Assembly: GCF_009735625.1 (NCBI RefSeq)
Contig: NZ_CP046244.1
Location: forward strand, 3,422,909-3,486,908
Source: Moorella glycerini
GTDB taxonomy: Bacteria > Bacillota > DSM-521 > Neomoorellales > Neomoorellaceae
Direction: 5' to 3'
DNA: 64,000 nucleotides
Shown: positions 51,481-60,696 of the stretch, piece by piece
Layout: each line of letters begins with the position of its first letter
Position numbering within the stretch: position 1 is the stretch's first letter
Position numbers and translations under genes: made by a program
The notes under the pieces: generated by a model
The model's input: only the letters and a program-made list of their open reading frames with translations
What the model was told of the DNA's origin: nothing
Databases searched by the model: none

Positions 51481-51759
51481 GTGGAAAAATTCTTTGTCCA
51501 TGACATGCGGGATACCGTTGGCGTGGCCGTGGCCGATATCCAGGCCGGCGAAACGGTAACCGGGTGGGTAATGGAGGACAACTCCATTGTCAGCGTCAAG
51601 GCCCTGAGCGACATCAAACTCGGCCACAAGATTGCCCTCAAGGACATCGCCAAAGGTGAGACGGTAATTAAGTACGGCGAACCCATCGGCAAAACCGTAG
51701 CCCCCATAGCGAAAGGTGAGCATGTCCACGTCCATAATTTAAAGACTACGAGGTGGTAA
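51481..51759 (+). CDS. UxaA/SuyA-type lyase, small SAF-domain subunit (copy 2)
   Basis: 92 residues from GTG after GAGAGGGGG. SAF domain with [40 protein letters not shown] and the end [15 protein letters not shown]. It overlaps the region just ahead of the large subunit start, so translation is probably coupled. Similar in layout, but not closely in sequence, to the copy at 49086-49373. Confidence 0.88.
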   Translation: MEKFFVHDMRDTVGVAVADIQAGETVTGWVMEDNSIVSVKALSDIKLGHKIALKDIAKGETVIKYGEPIGKTVAPIAKGEHVHVHNLKTTRW

Positions 51760-51761
51760 AA

Positions 51762-52922
51762 ATGACCAGCGCCAAATTCATGGGCTATCGCCGGGAAAAC
51801 GGCAGTGTCGGCGTCCGTAACCGGGTAGTTATTTTACCATTAGATGACCTTTCCAATGCTGCCGCCGAAGGGGTAGCCAAACTCATTGATGGTACCATCG
51901 CCCTGCCCCACCCCTATGGCCGTCTCCAGTTCGGCGAAGACCTGGAACTCTTCTTCCGCACCTTAATCGGCACCGGCTCTAACCCCAATGTGGCGGCCTG
52001 CATCGTTATCGGCATTGAACCCAACTGGACTAATCGCGTGGTGGAAGGCATCGCTAAAACGGGAAAACCCGTAGCCGGCTTTGCCATTGAACGCTACGGC
52101 GACCTGAAGGTCATCGAAATGGCCTCCCGTAAAGCCATTGAATTTGTCCAGTATGCTACCGAATTGCAAAAAGAGGAATGCGATATCTCCGAACTGGTCG
52201 TCAGCATCAAGTGCGGCGAGTCCGACACCACCTCTGGATTAGCCTCCAATCCTTCCATAGGTAACGCTGTCGATCGCCTGGTCGATATGGGTGCCACCGT
52301 TCTCTTCGGCGAGACTTCCGAGCTTACCGGTGGCGAGCACCTGGTAGCCGCCCGTTGCGCCACCCCGGAGATCCGTGAACAGTTCATGCAGAGCTTTAAA
52401 TCCTACAATGACTTTATTATTTCCCAGGGCGTCGACCTCTGCGGCTCCCAGCCCACCGAAGGCAATATCGCCGGCGGCCTGACCACCATCGAAGAGAAGG
52501 CCCTCGGTAACATTCAGAAAATCGGCAAACGGGCCCTGATCCAGGGTGTCCTGCAGCCGGCCGAAGCCCCCAAAGGAAAAGGTTTGTGGTACATGGAGAC
52601 CTCTTCTGCCGGCGCCGAAGCCATTACCCTTTTCGCTGCCGGCGGCTCGGTCCTGCACTTCTTCACCACCGGCCAGGGCAACATCGTCGGCAATCCCATC
52701 ATCCCAGTAATTAAGATTTCGGCGAACCCGGTAACGGTCAGCACCATGAGCGAGCACATTGACGTCGACCTGACAGGTCTTCTGCGCCGGGAAATGGACC
52801 TCGACGGTGCCGGCACCGCCATCCTGGACATGTTTATCCGTACCCTGAACGGCCGCTATACCTGTGCCGAAGCCCTGAGCCATAAGGAATTTATCCTCAC
52901 CAAGCTTTACCGTAGCGCGTAG
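51762..52922 (+). CDS. UxaA/SuyB-type lyase, large subunit (copy 2)
   Basis: 386 residues from ATG at 51762 ([20 protein letters not shown]), with GAGGTGG 7 bases upstream. Family marks: [77 protein letters not shown] and [20 protein letters not shown]. The CGESDTTSG and [12 protein letters not shown] forms resemble what I recall of (2R)-sulfolactate sulfo-lyase SuyB more than altronate dehydratase. With its small subunit it would eliminate sulfite or water from a 2-hydroxy acid. It has no transporter of its own. GC-rich codon use suggests good expression. Confidence 0.85.
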   Translation: MTSAKFMGYRRENGSVGVRNRVVILPLDDLSNAAAEGVAKLIDGTIALPHPYGRLQFGEDLELFFRTLIGTGSNPNVAACIVIGIEPNWTNRVVEGIAKTGKPVAGFAIERYGDLKVIEMASRKAIEFVQYATELQKEECDISELVVSIKCGESDTTSGLASNPSIGNAVDRLVDMGATVLFGETSELTGGEHLVAARCATPEIREQFMQSFKSYNDFIISQGVDLCGSQPTEGNIAGGLTTIEEKALGNIQKIGKRALIQGVLQPAEAPKGKGLWYMETSSAGAEAITLFAAGGSVLHFFTTGQGNIVGNPIIPVIKISANPVTVSTMSEHIDVDLTGLLRREMDLDGAGTAILDMFIRTLNGRYTCAEALSHKEFILTKLYRSA

Positions 52923-52966
52923 TTTGTCAGGTTTAAATTTGCAAAGGCAAATTTCCGGCCTGAAAA

Positions 52967-53004
52967 GAAAAAGTGGGGGGCTTGTTCATGCCTCCCACTT
53001 TTTC
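52967..53004. terminator. Bidirectional terminator between the lyase and sigF genes
   Basis: GAAAAAGTGGGGGGC (52967-52981) and GCCTCCCACTTTTTC (52990-53004) form a long stem with one mismatch and A/T-rich flanks on both sides. A second perfect hairpin AAATTTGC-AAAG-GCAAATTT (52935-52954) precedes it. Confidence 0.85.
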
Positions 53005-53012
53005 TTCTACCT

Positions 53013-53819
53013 TCATTCGTTTTCTTGATCCCCTGCTTGCAAGCTACTGTTTCCCTCCGCCTGCAACAGTTCCCTGATTTTCTGCAGGGCCTGGCGCTCA
53101 ATACGGGAAATCTGCACCTGGGACAGCCCCATGCGGGCCGCCACTTCAGCCTGGGTTTTATCCTGGAAAAAGCGCAAGACCAGGACCCGCCGGTGTTTCT
53201 CCGGAATCTTACGCAGCACTTCCTTCAAGGCAATTTTATCCAGCCAGGCCGGCTCTTCTCCTTCTTCTGCGGCCAGCTGGTCCAGGACATAGATAGGGTC
53301 GCCGTCATCCTGGTAAATGGTATCGTGGATGGACCCCGGCATCTGGACGGCTTCCAGGGCAGCGACTATCTCCTCCCGGGATAGATCCAGGGCTTCGGCT
53401 ATTTCGCCAATGGCCGGTTCCCGGCCCAGTTTTTTAGCCAGTTCCTCCCGGGTGCGGTTGACCTTAAAGGCCGTCTCCTTTAAAGAGCGGCTTACCTTGA
53501 CGGTACTGTCATCGCGTAAAAATCGCCTGATTTCCCCCAAAATCATGGGCACAGCATAGGTGGAAAACCGCACCTGGTAGCTCAGGTCAAATTTATCAAT
53601 GGCCTTGATCAGGCCAATGGTGCCGATCTGGAAGAGGTCTTCCAGTTCATAGTTGCGATTTTCGAAGCGCTGGACCAGGTTAAAAACCAGCTTGAGATTG
53701 CAATTAATCAACCGCTCCCGGGCTTCTTTGTCCCCTGCCTTGGCCCGGCGCAACAGCTCTTCCGTTTCAGCCTCGGACAGGAGGGGAAAGCGGGGCAGGT
53801 TCATTTCCGACAGGCGCAT
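53013..53819 (-). CDS. sigF: Sporulation sigma factor SigF
   Basis: 268 residues, ATG at 53819. Region 2 (EDLFQIGTIGLIKAIDKFDL, then RFSTYAVPMILGEIRRFLRD), region 3 and region 4 (QAEVAARMGLSQVQISRIER) are of the SigF/SigG type. It drives early forespore transcription. Being third after spoIIAA and spoIIAB identifies it as SigF rather than SigG. SpoIIAB holds it inactive until SpoIIAA releases it. Confidence 0.95.
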   Translation of the reverse strand: MRLSEMNLPRFPLLSEAETEELLRRAKAGDKEARERLINCNLKLVFNLVQRFENRNYELEDLFQIGTIGLIKAIDKFDLSYQVRFSTYAVPMILGEIRRFLRDDSTVKVSRSLKETAFKVNRTREELAKKLGREPAIGEIAEALDLSREEIVAALEAVQMPGSIHDTIYQDDGDPIYVLDQLAAEEGEEPAWLDKIALKEVLRKIPEKHRRVLVLRFFQDKTQAEVAARMGLSQVQISRIERQALQKIRELLQAEGNSSLQAGDQENE

Positions 53820-53838
53820 GCTTTTGTCGCCACCTTAA

Positions 53839-54285
53839 CTACTTTCCAATCTCTCCCTTGAAGGCTTTAAACATTCTCACCCGCGTTCCCCGGTTGACCT
53901 CCGAGGTCACCTCCAGTTCATCCATAAAGGACTGCATAAAGGCGAAACCCAGGCCCATCCGCTCGGGATCGGTGGAGTAGGCCGGCTGCATGGCCAGGGC
54001 AACATCGGGGATACCGCAACCCTTATCCTCCACGGTAATTACCAGCCCTGCCTCCGTGCGTTCCACAGCCACCCGCACTATGCCCCGGGGTTCTCCATTA
54101 TAGCCATGGATGATGGCATTGGACACCGCCTCGGAAACGGCAACTTTAATCTCTTCCAGTTCATTCAGGGTCATGTCCACCTGGGCGGCAAAGGTAGCCA
54201 CAGCTACCCTGGCCAGCCCGACATTTTCCGGTAGGCTTAAAAACTCAAGGGCCATGCTGTTTTTAACTTGCGCCTCACCAGCCAT
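53839..54285 (-). CDS. spoIIAB: Anti-sigma F factor SpoIIAB (serine kinase)
   Basis: 148 residues. The start shares one base with the spoIIAA stop (TGATG). GHKL-type ATP site: EEIKVAVSEAVSNAIIHGYN (N-box), VEDKGCGIPDVALAM (G1) and PERMGLGFAFMQSFMDEL (G2). It binds SigF and phosphorylates SpoIIAA with ATP. Confidence 0.95.
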   Translation of the reverse strand: MAGEAQVKNSMALEFLSLPENVGLARVAVATFAAQVDMTLNELEEIKVAVSEAVSNAIIHGYNGEPRGIVRVAVERTEAGLVITVEDKGCGIPDVALAMQPAYSTDPERMGLGFAFMQSFMDELEVTSEVNRGTRVRMFKAFKGEIGK

Positions 54286-54674
54286 CAGTCAACCCCTCCC
54301 GCAGTTTCCGGCCCATCGGGATGGATGGTCATAATTTTACTAAGGCCGGATATTTCCAGCAACCGCCTTACCTGGGGTTGGGGCCGGCAAATGACCACCC
54401 TGCCCCCCTGCTTCTTTAAACGCCGGTAACGGCCCAGGATTACTCCCAGCCCTGAACTATCCATAAAGGTAACTCCTTCCAGATCCAGCAGCAATACTTC
54501 CGGACGGGCGTGATCCAGGCTGGCTTCCAGTTCCCGGCGCAAAGCGTCAGCGCTTTCCAGGTCAACCTCTCCCTTGACCCGCACCCAGAGTTCTTTACCT
54601 TCCATGCTAAAGAATACCTGCAAAGGAAAAACCCCCTCGTTACAGATCTCCGAAGGGGTTAATTCGCTCTTCAC
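54285..54674 (-). CDS. spoIIAA: Anti-sigma F factor antagonist SpoIIAA
   Basis: 129 residues, slightly long for the family owing to an N-terminal tail (MKSELTPSEICNEGVFPLQV). STAS domain with the phosphorylated Ser in LLDLEGVTFMDSSGLGVILG. When unphosphorylated it displaces SigF from SpoIIAB. First of three overlapping or adjacent genes. Confidence 0.95.
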   Translation of the reverse strand: MKSELTPSEICNEGVFPLQVFFSMEGKELWVRVKGEVDLESADALRRELEASLDHARPEVLLLDLEGVTFMDSSGLGVILGRYRRLKKQGGRVVICRPQPQVRRLLEISGLSKIMTIHPDGPETAGGVD

Positions 54675-54704
54675 CGGCCTTCTTCCTGCTAAATAATGGT
54701 AAAA

Positions 54705-55940
54705 TTATTGTCGAATGGTGAAAACAGCCCGGATTGCCCTGGTAATCTCCTGGCCCAGGGATGCCCTGGCTACCGCTTCGCCGGTCACCAGTTCGACGTG
54801 GTCGATCTCTTTACCATCCCTGCAGACCGTCACCTGGCCGATCTTCTGCCCCTCTTTTACGGGTGCATTTAAAAGTGGTGATAAATCTACGCTGGCAGTT
54901 ACCTTTTCGGCCTTGCCCCGGATGCGGTTGACCCGCGCCCCAACTTTAGCCGTGGTGATGGTTTTGACCTGTTCCAGCCGGCCTTTGCCTACCGGTACGG
55001 TGGCTACTACCTGGCCGGGCCCGTAGAGCTGCTGGAAGGCCCACTGTTTATAGGCCCAGTTATAAAGCTTCATGGAATCGGTGAAATGACCATTAGGTGT
55101 CTCCACGCCCATGACTACGGCGATTAATCGCAGGCCGTCCCTTTCGACCGTTGATACCAGGTTCAAGCCGGCGGCGTCAGTAAAGCCGGTTTTAAAGCCG
55201 TCGGTCCCCGGGTACCAGTAGAGCATTTTATTGGTATTATCCAGGATCGACAGGGGCTCCTTGCGGAAGGTGTAACGCTTAATGGAGGTCCACTCCCTGA
55301 TTTTGGGGTACTTCAAGGCATAACGGGCAATAACAGCCATATCGTAGGCGGAAGTATAGTTTTGCTCATCATGGAGGCCATGGCAGTTGGCAAAATGAGT
55401 ATTTTTCAAGCCCAGTTCTTTGGCCTTAGCATTCATCATGGCCACAAAGGCCTCCTCCGAACCGGCCAGGTGTTCGGCCACGGCCACTGCCGCGTCGTTG
55501 GCCGAAGCCACGGCGATGGCAATGAGCATCTGCTCGAGGGGGAAAGTCTCCCCGGCAGCCAGGAAGACTTCCGAACCGCCAAAACTTTCGGCCCGCTCGC
55601 TGGTCTGTACCGGTTCATCCAGCCTGGCCTGGCCATTGGCCACCATATCCATGGCTACAACCATGGTCATCAACTTGGTCATGCTGGCCGGGTAGTAACG
55701 GGCATGGGCATTCTTCTCCCAGAGGACCTCTCCCGTCTGGGGGTCCATGAGGATGGCCCCCTTGGCGTCCAGGGTCAGGCCTGCTGCTGCCTGATTGCCT
55801 GCAGCAGCCTGCGCCGGTTGCGCATCCGCCGGCAGGGCCCCGGCCGCGTCTGTTGTCCCCGAACTTGCAGCCAGCAGCAACCCCGGTAGCAAGCTTAGTC
55901 CCAGGATGACCGCCAGTGATAGAATTCCTGTCCTACGCAC
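54705..55940 (-). CDS. dacF: D-alanyl-D-alanine carboxypeptidase DacF
   Basis: 411 residues from GTG at 55940 after GAGGGGGCGGTGGG. Signal peptide (GILSLAVILGLSLLPGLLLA), an Ala/Gln-rich linker, then the penicillin-binding core with SMTK, SAN and KTG triads (PASMTKLMTM, VASANDAAVAVAEH, DGFKTGFTDAAG) and the C-terminal PBP5 domain ending in a weak amphipathic helix. It trims the last D-Ala of peptidoglycan peptides in spore formation. The position ahead of spoIIAA is the classic dacF site. Confidence 0.93.
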   Translation of the reverse strand: MRRTGILSLAVILGLSLLPGLLLAASSGTTDAAGALPADAQPAQAAAGNQAAAGLTLDAKGAILMDPQTGEVLWEKNAHARYYPASMTKLMTMVVAMDMVANGQARLDEPVQTSERAESFGGSEVFLAAGETFPLEQMLIAIAVASANDAAVAVAEHLAGSEEAFVAMMNAKAKELGLKNTHFANCHGLHDEQNYTSAYDMAVIARYALKYPKIREWTSIKRYTFRKEPLSILDNTNKMLYWYPGTDGFKTGFTDAAGLNLVSTVERDGLRLIAVVMGVETPNGHFTDSMKLYNWAYKQWAFQQLYGPGQVVATVPVGKGRLEQVKTITTAKVGARVNRIRGKAEKVTASVDLSPLLNAPVKEGQKIGQVTVCRDGKEIDHVELVTGEAVARASLGQEITRAIRAVFTIRQ

Positions 55941-56008
55941 CCCACCGCCCCCTCGCCAGGCCGGTTCTCATTTAACTTATATTAGCGATGGGGGGAAAAT
56001 ATGAGCAT

Positions 56009-57178
56009 TTATTTCATCAACATAGAAGCAAAGCTCTCACCGGCCAGATCATACGGTACACCCAGTAGTTCAGCCACTGTGGCGCCCAGGTCGGCGAAGG
56101 TGGACCGGACACCCAGATCTACCGGCTGGATGCAGTTGCCGTAGACCAAAAGGGGTACATACTCCCGGGAGTGATCGGTGCTGGGGGTTGTGGGGTCGCA
56201 GCCGTGGTCGGCGGTAAGCACCAGGACATCTTTTTCATTTAAAGCCTCGAGCAACTCCGGCAGGCGCCGGTCAAAGGCTTCCAGGGCCGCGGCGTAGCCG
56301 GCCACGTCGTTGCGGTGGCCATAGCGCATATCAAAGTCCACCAGGTTGGTAAAGATGAGGCCGCGATTGCTTTCCCGGATAAAGTTACGGGTCTGGTCAA
56401 CACCATCCATATTATCATGGGTATGAATCCAGCGGCTGATGCCCCGGCCGGCAAAGATGTCTTTTATTTTACCCACCGCCATAACCTGGAGGCCGGCGTT
56501 CATGACGGCATCCAGCAGGGTGGGCCGGGGCGGCTCCAGGGAAAAATCCTGCCGCCGGTCAGTGCGGAAGAAATGCCCCGGTTCCCCGACAAAGGGCCGG
56601 GCAATTACCCGGCCTACCGCATGTTCATCCGTCAGCAGTTGCCGGGCAATTTTACAGTAACGGTAGAGTTCCTGCACGGGGATGACGTCTTCATGGGCCG
56701 CAATCTGGAAGACACTGTCGGCCGAGGTGTAAACAATGGGATAACCGGTGCGTATATGTTCGGCGCCCAGTTCCTCAATAATAACCGTACCTGAGGCCGG
56801 TTTGTTGCCCAGGACCTTGCGGCCGATAGCCTTTTCAAAGGGCTCGATAATTTCCGGCGGGAAGCCGCGGGGATAAAGGGGGAAGGGCCGCTCTAAAATC
56901 AGGCCGGCCAGCTCCCAGTGGCCGCTGGTGGTGTCCTTGCCGGCCGTCCGGGAAGCCATTTTACCATAGGCGGCTGCCGGGGCGGCTACCGGGGCAATCC
57001 CCTTGAGGGGGAGAATATTGCCCAGCCCCAGCCGGGCCAGGTTGGGCAGGTGCATTTCTACCGCAGCGGCAATATTCCCCAGGGTATTGCTGCCTTCGTC
57101 GCCATATTTGGCGGCGTCAGGCAGTTCTCCTACACCAACGCTGTCCAGAACGATGACTATGACGCGATCAATGACCAT
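56009..57178 (-). CDS. deoB: Phosphopentomutase
   Basis: 389 residues from ATG at 57178 ([20 protein letters not shown]), with GGAGG 11 bases upstream. Metal-binding alkaline-phosphatase-fold motifs: [29 protein letters not shown] with the phosphorylated Thr, [15 protein letters not shown], and [20 protein letters not shown]. It interconverts ribose-1-phosphate and ribose-5-phosphate in nucleoside salvage. Just downstream of xerD, a common order in Firmicutes. Confidence 0.96.
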   Translation of the reverse strand: MVIDRVIVIVLDSVGVGELPDAAKYGDEGSNTLGNIAAAVEMHLPNLARLGLGNILPLKGIAPVAAPAAAYGKMASRTAGKDTTSGHWELAGLILERPFPLYPRGFPPEIIEPFEKAIGRKVLGNKPASGTVIIEELGAEHIRTGYPIVYTSADSVFQIAAHEDVIPVQELYRYCKIARQLLTDEHAVGRVIARPFVGEPGHFFRTDRRQDFSLEPPRPTLLDAVMNAGLQVMAVGKIKDIFAGRGISRWIHTHDNMDGVDQTRNFIRESNRGLIFTNLVDFDMRYGHRNDVAGYAAALEAFDRRLPELLEALNEKDVLVLTADHGCDPTTPSTDHSREYVPLLVYGNCIQPVDLGVRSTFADLGATVAELLGVPYDLAGESFASMLMK

Positions 57179-57204
57179 TGCACCTATTGCCTCCGCAAAT
57201 ATTC

Positions 57205-58092
57205 TCACGCCCGCGGGTGGGTCCGGTCGTACACCTCGCGGATCTTTTTCCTGGTAAGATGGGTGTAGATCTGGGTCGTACCAATGTCGGCATGACCTAG
57301 AAGCTCCTGGACCGAACGCAGGTCGGCGCCATTTTCCAGCAGGTGGGTGGCAAAGGAATGGCGCAGGGTATGGGGCGTAATCTCCTTTTTCAAGTTGGCT
57401 GCCCGGGCATAACCTTTAAGAATCTTCCAGCAACCCTGGCGGGAAAGGCGCCGGCCGTGCTGGTTGACAAAGAGAGCCGGTTCCGCCGTCTTTTTGATTA
57501 GTTTCCCCCGCCCGTTCTCCAGGTATGTCCGCACGTGGAAACAGGCAACCTGGCCCAGGGGAACCACCCTTTCCCGGGACCCCTTGCCCAGGCAGCGGAC
57601 AAATTCCCCCTCCAGGTTAACCTGATCCACATTGAGGGCCACCAGTTCCGAAACCCGCAGGCCTGTGGCATAAAGCAATTCCAGCATGGCTTTATCCCTT
57701 AAACCCGCCGGCGTATCCGGGCGCGGCTGGTTGAGGAGCCTCTCAACCTCCTCCACCGTCAACACCTGGGGTAGTTTTTTTAGTTGCCGGGGGGATTCCA
57801 GGTTGGCCGTAGGATCGCTTTCCACCAGGCGTTCCCTTAATAAAAAGTGGTAAAAGGATTTCAAGGCCGCCAGGTGCTGGGAAATTGTAGCCGGAGACCG
57901 GCCTTCCTGCTGCATTTTTATCAGGTAGGCTACCAGTAAACCATGGTTAACCTCCCGGAAAGATTTTACCCCGCCATTTTCCAGGTAATGCAAAAACTGC
58001 TGCAGGTCGCTGTTATAGGAAGCCAGGGTGTTTTCCGCCAGCCCCCGTTCTACCACCAGGTAGTAAAGGAATTCATCCACCAGCTCACGCAC
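57205..58092 (-). CDS. xerD: Tyrosine recombinase XerD
   Basis: 295 residues from GTG at 58092. N-terminal SAM-like core-binding domain ([20 protein letters not shown]) and catalytic domain with Arg in [15 protein letters not shown]-x-x-R in [20 protein letters not shown] and the nucleophile Tyr in [15 protein letters not shown]. It resolves chromosome dimers at dif. The deoB neighbour and the length fit XerD rather than a phage integrase. Confidence 0.94.
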   Translation of the reverse strand: MRELVDEFLYYLVVERGLAENTLASYNSDLQQFLHYLENGGVKSFREVNHGLLVAYLIKMQQEGRSPATISQHLAALKSFYHFLLRERLVESDPTANLESPRQLKKLPQVLTVEEVERLLNQPRPDTPAGLRDKAMLELLYATGLRVSELVALNVDQVNLEGEFVRCLGKGSRERVVPLGQVACFHVRTYLENGRGKLIKKTAEPALFVNQHGRRLSRQGCWKILKGYARAANLKKEITPHTLRHSFATHLLENGADLRSVQELLGHADIGTTQIYTHLTRKKIREVYDRTHPRA

Positions 58093-58171
58093 GGCGCACC
58101 ACCATTCCCCTTAAGTTTACCAGATTATTTCCACATGTACAGGTAAAAGTCCTCCATCAGCGCCAAAAAAA

Positions 58172-58200
58172 GCCATAAAAAACCCGCCTGCTAGAGGCGG
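58172..58200 (-). terminator. Rho-independent terminator
   Basis: CCGCCT (58184-58189) pairs with AGGCGG (58195-58200). The minus-strand tail is GTTTTTTATGG. Ends the spoIIM/80-residue gene transcript ahead of xerD. Confidence 0.8.
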
Positions 58201-58211
58201 ATATTTTCCCT

Positions 58212-58454
58212 TTATTCACCCCGGTAAAAGCTCCTTAATTTCTCTAATAAACCCTCCAGGCGGCCGGTATCCCCGGCTGCCGGAGCAGCAGCCGGTTGTT
58301 CCTGTTGCCGGACGGCAGCCGGGGTGTTACTTTGCCTTGCCAGGTTGGACCGGCCACTGCCAACCATCTGTCCCAGCAAGACGGCGGCCACCAGTACGGC
58401 GGCCAGCAGCCAGACAAGCTTTTGCCGCCATTTACTAATGGTAACTACAATCAT
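58212..58454 (-). CDS. Small membrane-anchored protein of unknown function
   Basis: 80 residues, ATG after GGATGGAGGGGATAGGGG. One N-terminal membrane helix (LVWLLAAVLVAAVLLGQMVG) followed by an unstructured Ala/Gln/Pro-rich part and a short amphipathic end (GRLEGLLEKLRSFYRGE). It is 20 bases after spoIIM on the same strand. I do not recognise it; it may be a clade-specific sporulation or envelope protein. Confidence 0.7.
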   Translation of the reverse strand: MIVVTISKWRQKLVWLLAAVLVAAVLLGQMVGSGRSNLARQSNTPAAVRQQEQPAAAPAAGDTGRLEGLLEKLRSFYRGE

Positions 58455-58474
58455 CCCCTATCCCTCCATCCCTT

Positions 58475-59089
58475 TTAAAAATAATTAAGTACCACCCTGG
58501 CAAAAACCGGCGCCAGGTAAACCTCTACCAGTCCCCCGCCCACTACCAGCAGCGTGACCAGCAACATGAAAAAGGAATAAGCTAAAAACCGCGGTAAAAT
58601 ACCCGTTTCACTTAAGCTTCGCCCCCGCAGTAAACCGGTGGAGAAGGAAATACCCAGCATCGCCGCCACAAATAGGGCCGGGATCTGGATAAGATTGGGC
58701 GGCAGGATGGCCATTAGCGACAGGGCCACTCCCTGGAAGGCCTTCTGCTGCACCAGAAAGCCGACGGTGAAACCCAGGATAAAGCCCTTTAAAAAGACAA
58801 TGGCTACAATCAAAGGTATACCAATTACCGTTAAGCCTAAAAACCATACCAGGCCGGTCTCTTTGAGGGCATTGATAATGGCCTGGTAAACCCCTTTATA
58901 CCCGCTTAAATCGTTAGCGTTAAATTGTTTCAAGACGTTATCCAGGTAGGCGGCCAGCTGGATTACCTGCTGTTGCTCCAGAAAGTAAATTGTAACCGTT
59001 CCGGCAATAATTCCTCCCAGGAAAAAGAAAAATATAACCAGATATATGCCCAGGTTGTCCCTGATGTGCCTGGCAAGGGCCCTTTCCAC
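58475..59089 (-). CDS. spoIIM: Stage II sporulation protein M
   Basis: 204 residues from GTG at 59089 after AGGGAGTGAG. Five or so membrane helices with the SpoIIM pattern (RDNLGIYLVIFFFFLGGIIA, FLGLTVIGIPLIVAIVFLKG, FTVGFLVQQKAFQGVALSLM). With SpoIID and SpoIIP it drives membrane migration during engulfment. Confidence 0.93.
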   Translation of the reverse strand: MERALARHIRDNLGIYLVIFFFFLGGIIAGTVTIYFLEQQQVIQLAAYLDNVLKQFNANDLSGYKGVYQAIINALKETGLVWFLGLTVIGIPLIVAIVFLKGFILGFTVGFLVQQKAFQGVALSLMAILPPNLIQIPALFVAAMLGISFSTGLLRGRSLSETGILPRFLAYSFFMLLVTLLVVGGGLVEVYLAPVFARVVLNYF

Positions 59090-59154
59090 CTCACTCCCTC
59101 CCCGGCCGGTATGTCAAATATCATCCCCTAGATAGTTATGCCGCCGGAGAATAT

Positions 59155-59691
59155 TTATGCCTGTACGGTACGAGCAGCAGCCAGTAAACCGGCAATACTC
59201 TTGGCATCCTGGATAGTACCCTTAAAGATCTGGGCCACGGCTTCAGGCAAAGGCAGTCGCACAACTTCTAGAAATTCATCGGCATCGGCTTCTTCCCGGT
59301 GGGGTTTAAGGCCGGTGGCCAGGAAAAGATACATGATTTCATTGGAAAAGCCCGGGGTAGTGTAGAAGGTTAAAAGCAGCTGCCATTCAGCTGCCTTGAG
59401 GCCCACTTCCTCGGCCAGCTCCCGCCGGGCGCAAAGTAAGGGTTCTTCCCCGGCATCCAGTTTGCCGGCCGGGATCTCCAGGGTTACCCGGCCAATGGGA
59501 TAACGGTACTGGCGAACAAGATAAACGTTTTTTTCTTTATCCAGGGCGATAATGGCTACTGCGCCCGGGTGTTCAACAACTTCGCGGCTGGCTTCTCGGC
59601 CATCCGGCAGCCGTACCCGGTCCCGGCGCAGGTTTAAAATCCGGCCTTCATAGATGCGTTCGGAAGTCAGCAGTACTTCAGTAAGGTCCAT
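59155..59691 (-). CDS. nudF: ADP-ribose pyrophosphatase (NUDIX hydrolase)
   Basis: 178 residues, ATG. Nudix box GKLDAGEEPLLCARRELAEE followed by VGL (GX5EX7REUXEEXGU). HPGAVAIIALDKEKNVYLVR upstream and the length fit the ADP-ribose pyrophosphatase group. Cleaves ADP-ribose to AMP and ribose-5-phosphate. In Firmicutes it commonly lies near xerD and spoIIM, as here. Confidence 0.9.
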   Translation of the reverse strand: MDLTEVLLTSERIYEGRILNLRRDRVRLPDGREASREVVEHPGAVAIIALDKEKNVYLVRQYRYPIGRVTLEIPAGKLDAGEEPLLCARRELAEEVGLKAAEWQLLLTFYTTPGFSNEIMYLFLATGLKPHREEADADEFLEVVRLPLPEAVAQIFKGTIQDAKSIAGLLAAARTVQA

Positions 59692-59767
59692 TTTTTATCT
59701 CCCTTCGAAAGTATAGTTATGCCAAAAACCCACCCATAAGCCGCCTCCCGTTATGTGTTAATAATAT

Positions 59768-59793
59768 TAAGAAACTGGCGTTAGCGCCAGTTT
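59768..59793 (-). terminator. Terminator after spo0A
   Basis: AAACTGGCG (59772-59780) and CGCCAGTTT (59785-59793) form a 9-bp stem with a 4-base loop, 22 bases after the spo0A stop. The minus-strand tail is CTTAATATTATT. Confidence 0.75.
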
Positions 59794-59814
59794 CCCCCCT
59801 AACCTCCTGCAGGT

Positions 59815-60588
59815 TTAATTTATCTTGGCCCCTATTCTCAGTTTATCGGCGATCATGGCAATAAATTCCGAGTTGGTCGGTTTGCCCCGTTCTACATTAA
59901 TAGTATAACCGAAGAATTTATTCATCATCTCCACGTTGCCCCGGTCCCAGGCCAGCTCGATGGCATGGCGGATGGCGCGCTCTACCCGGCTGGGAGTGGT
60001 CATAAATTTACGCGCCACCAGGGGATAAAGTTCTTTCGTCACCGCACCCAGGAGGCTGATGTCATCTATGACCATCAGGATAGCTTCCCGTAAGTATTGA
60101 TAACCCTTAATGTGGGCCGGCACCCCCATCTGGTGGATGATCCTGGTTACTTCAACATCCATATTACGGCCACCGCGGTTTGCCTGGGCTGGTGCTGCCG
60201 GCAAGGCCTGCCCGTTGGCCAGCTGGCGCAAGCGGTTGCCAAGCACTTCCAGGTCAAAGGGTTTAAGTATGTAGTAATCAGCTCCCAGCTCCATGGAACG
60301 CATGGTCATGTTCTCCTGGCCCAAGGCCGTCAGGATGACTATCTTCGGCCGCGGTTCGTAGTTTAAAGCATGGAGCTGTTCCAGGACACCAATGCCGTCG
60401 AGATGGGGCATGATTATATCTAGAATCACCACGTCCGGCTCCTGTTCCCGGATAAGTTGCAGGGTTTCATGGCCATTGTGGGCTATCCCCGATAAAATAA
60501 AATCCTGCTGCTCATTAAAGAATTCCTCCAGTACTTCACAAAATTCCCGATTATCATCGGCAATTAATACTTTAATAGGTTCTTTCAT
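59815..60588 (-). CDS. spo0A: Sporulation master regulator Spo0A
   Basis: 257 residues, ATG. Receiver domain with the acidic pair in [17 protein letters not shown] and the phosphorylated Asp in [20 protein letters not shown] (about residue 56). C-terminal Spo0A domain with the DNA-recognition region [20 protein letters not shown] and the end [20 protein letters not shown]. Phosphorylated Spo0A switches on sporulation genes. Follows spoIVB, the normal order. Confidence 0.97.
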   Translation of the reverse strand: MKEPIKVLIADDNREFCEVLEEFFNEQQDFILSGIAHNGHETLQLIREQEPDVVILDIIMPHLDGIGVLEQLHALNYEPRPKIVILTALGQENMTMRSMELGADYYILKPFDLEVLGNRLRQLANGQALPAAPAQANRGGRNMDVEVTRIIHQMGVPAHIKGYQYLREAILMVIDDISLLGAVTKELYPLVARKFMTTPSRVERAIRHAIELAWDRGNVEMMNKFFGYTINVERGKPTNSEFIAMIADKLRIGAKIN

Positions 60589-60641
60589 TGTATTTCATCC
60601 CGCCTCCTAAAGCCCCATGTCATTTTTTAGGCGAGATAGTT

Positions 60642-60648
60642 TTCGACG
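60642..60648 (-). promoter_or_regulatory. Possible 0A box upstream of spo0A
   Basis: The minus strand reads CGTCGAA, one base from the TGTCGAA core of Spo0A binding sites, 54 bases before the spo0A start. Autoregulation is usual for this gene. Confidence 0.4.
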
Positions 60649-60696
60649 TCAACAGGGGATAATCCTTCCAATCGCATAAATAGGCAAAACTTTTGG

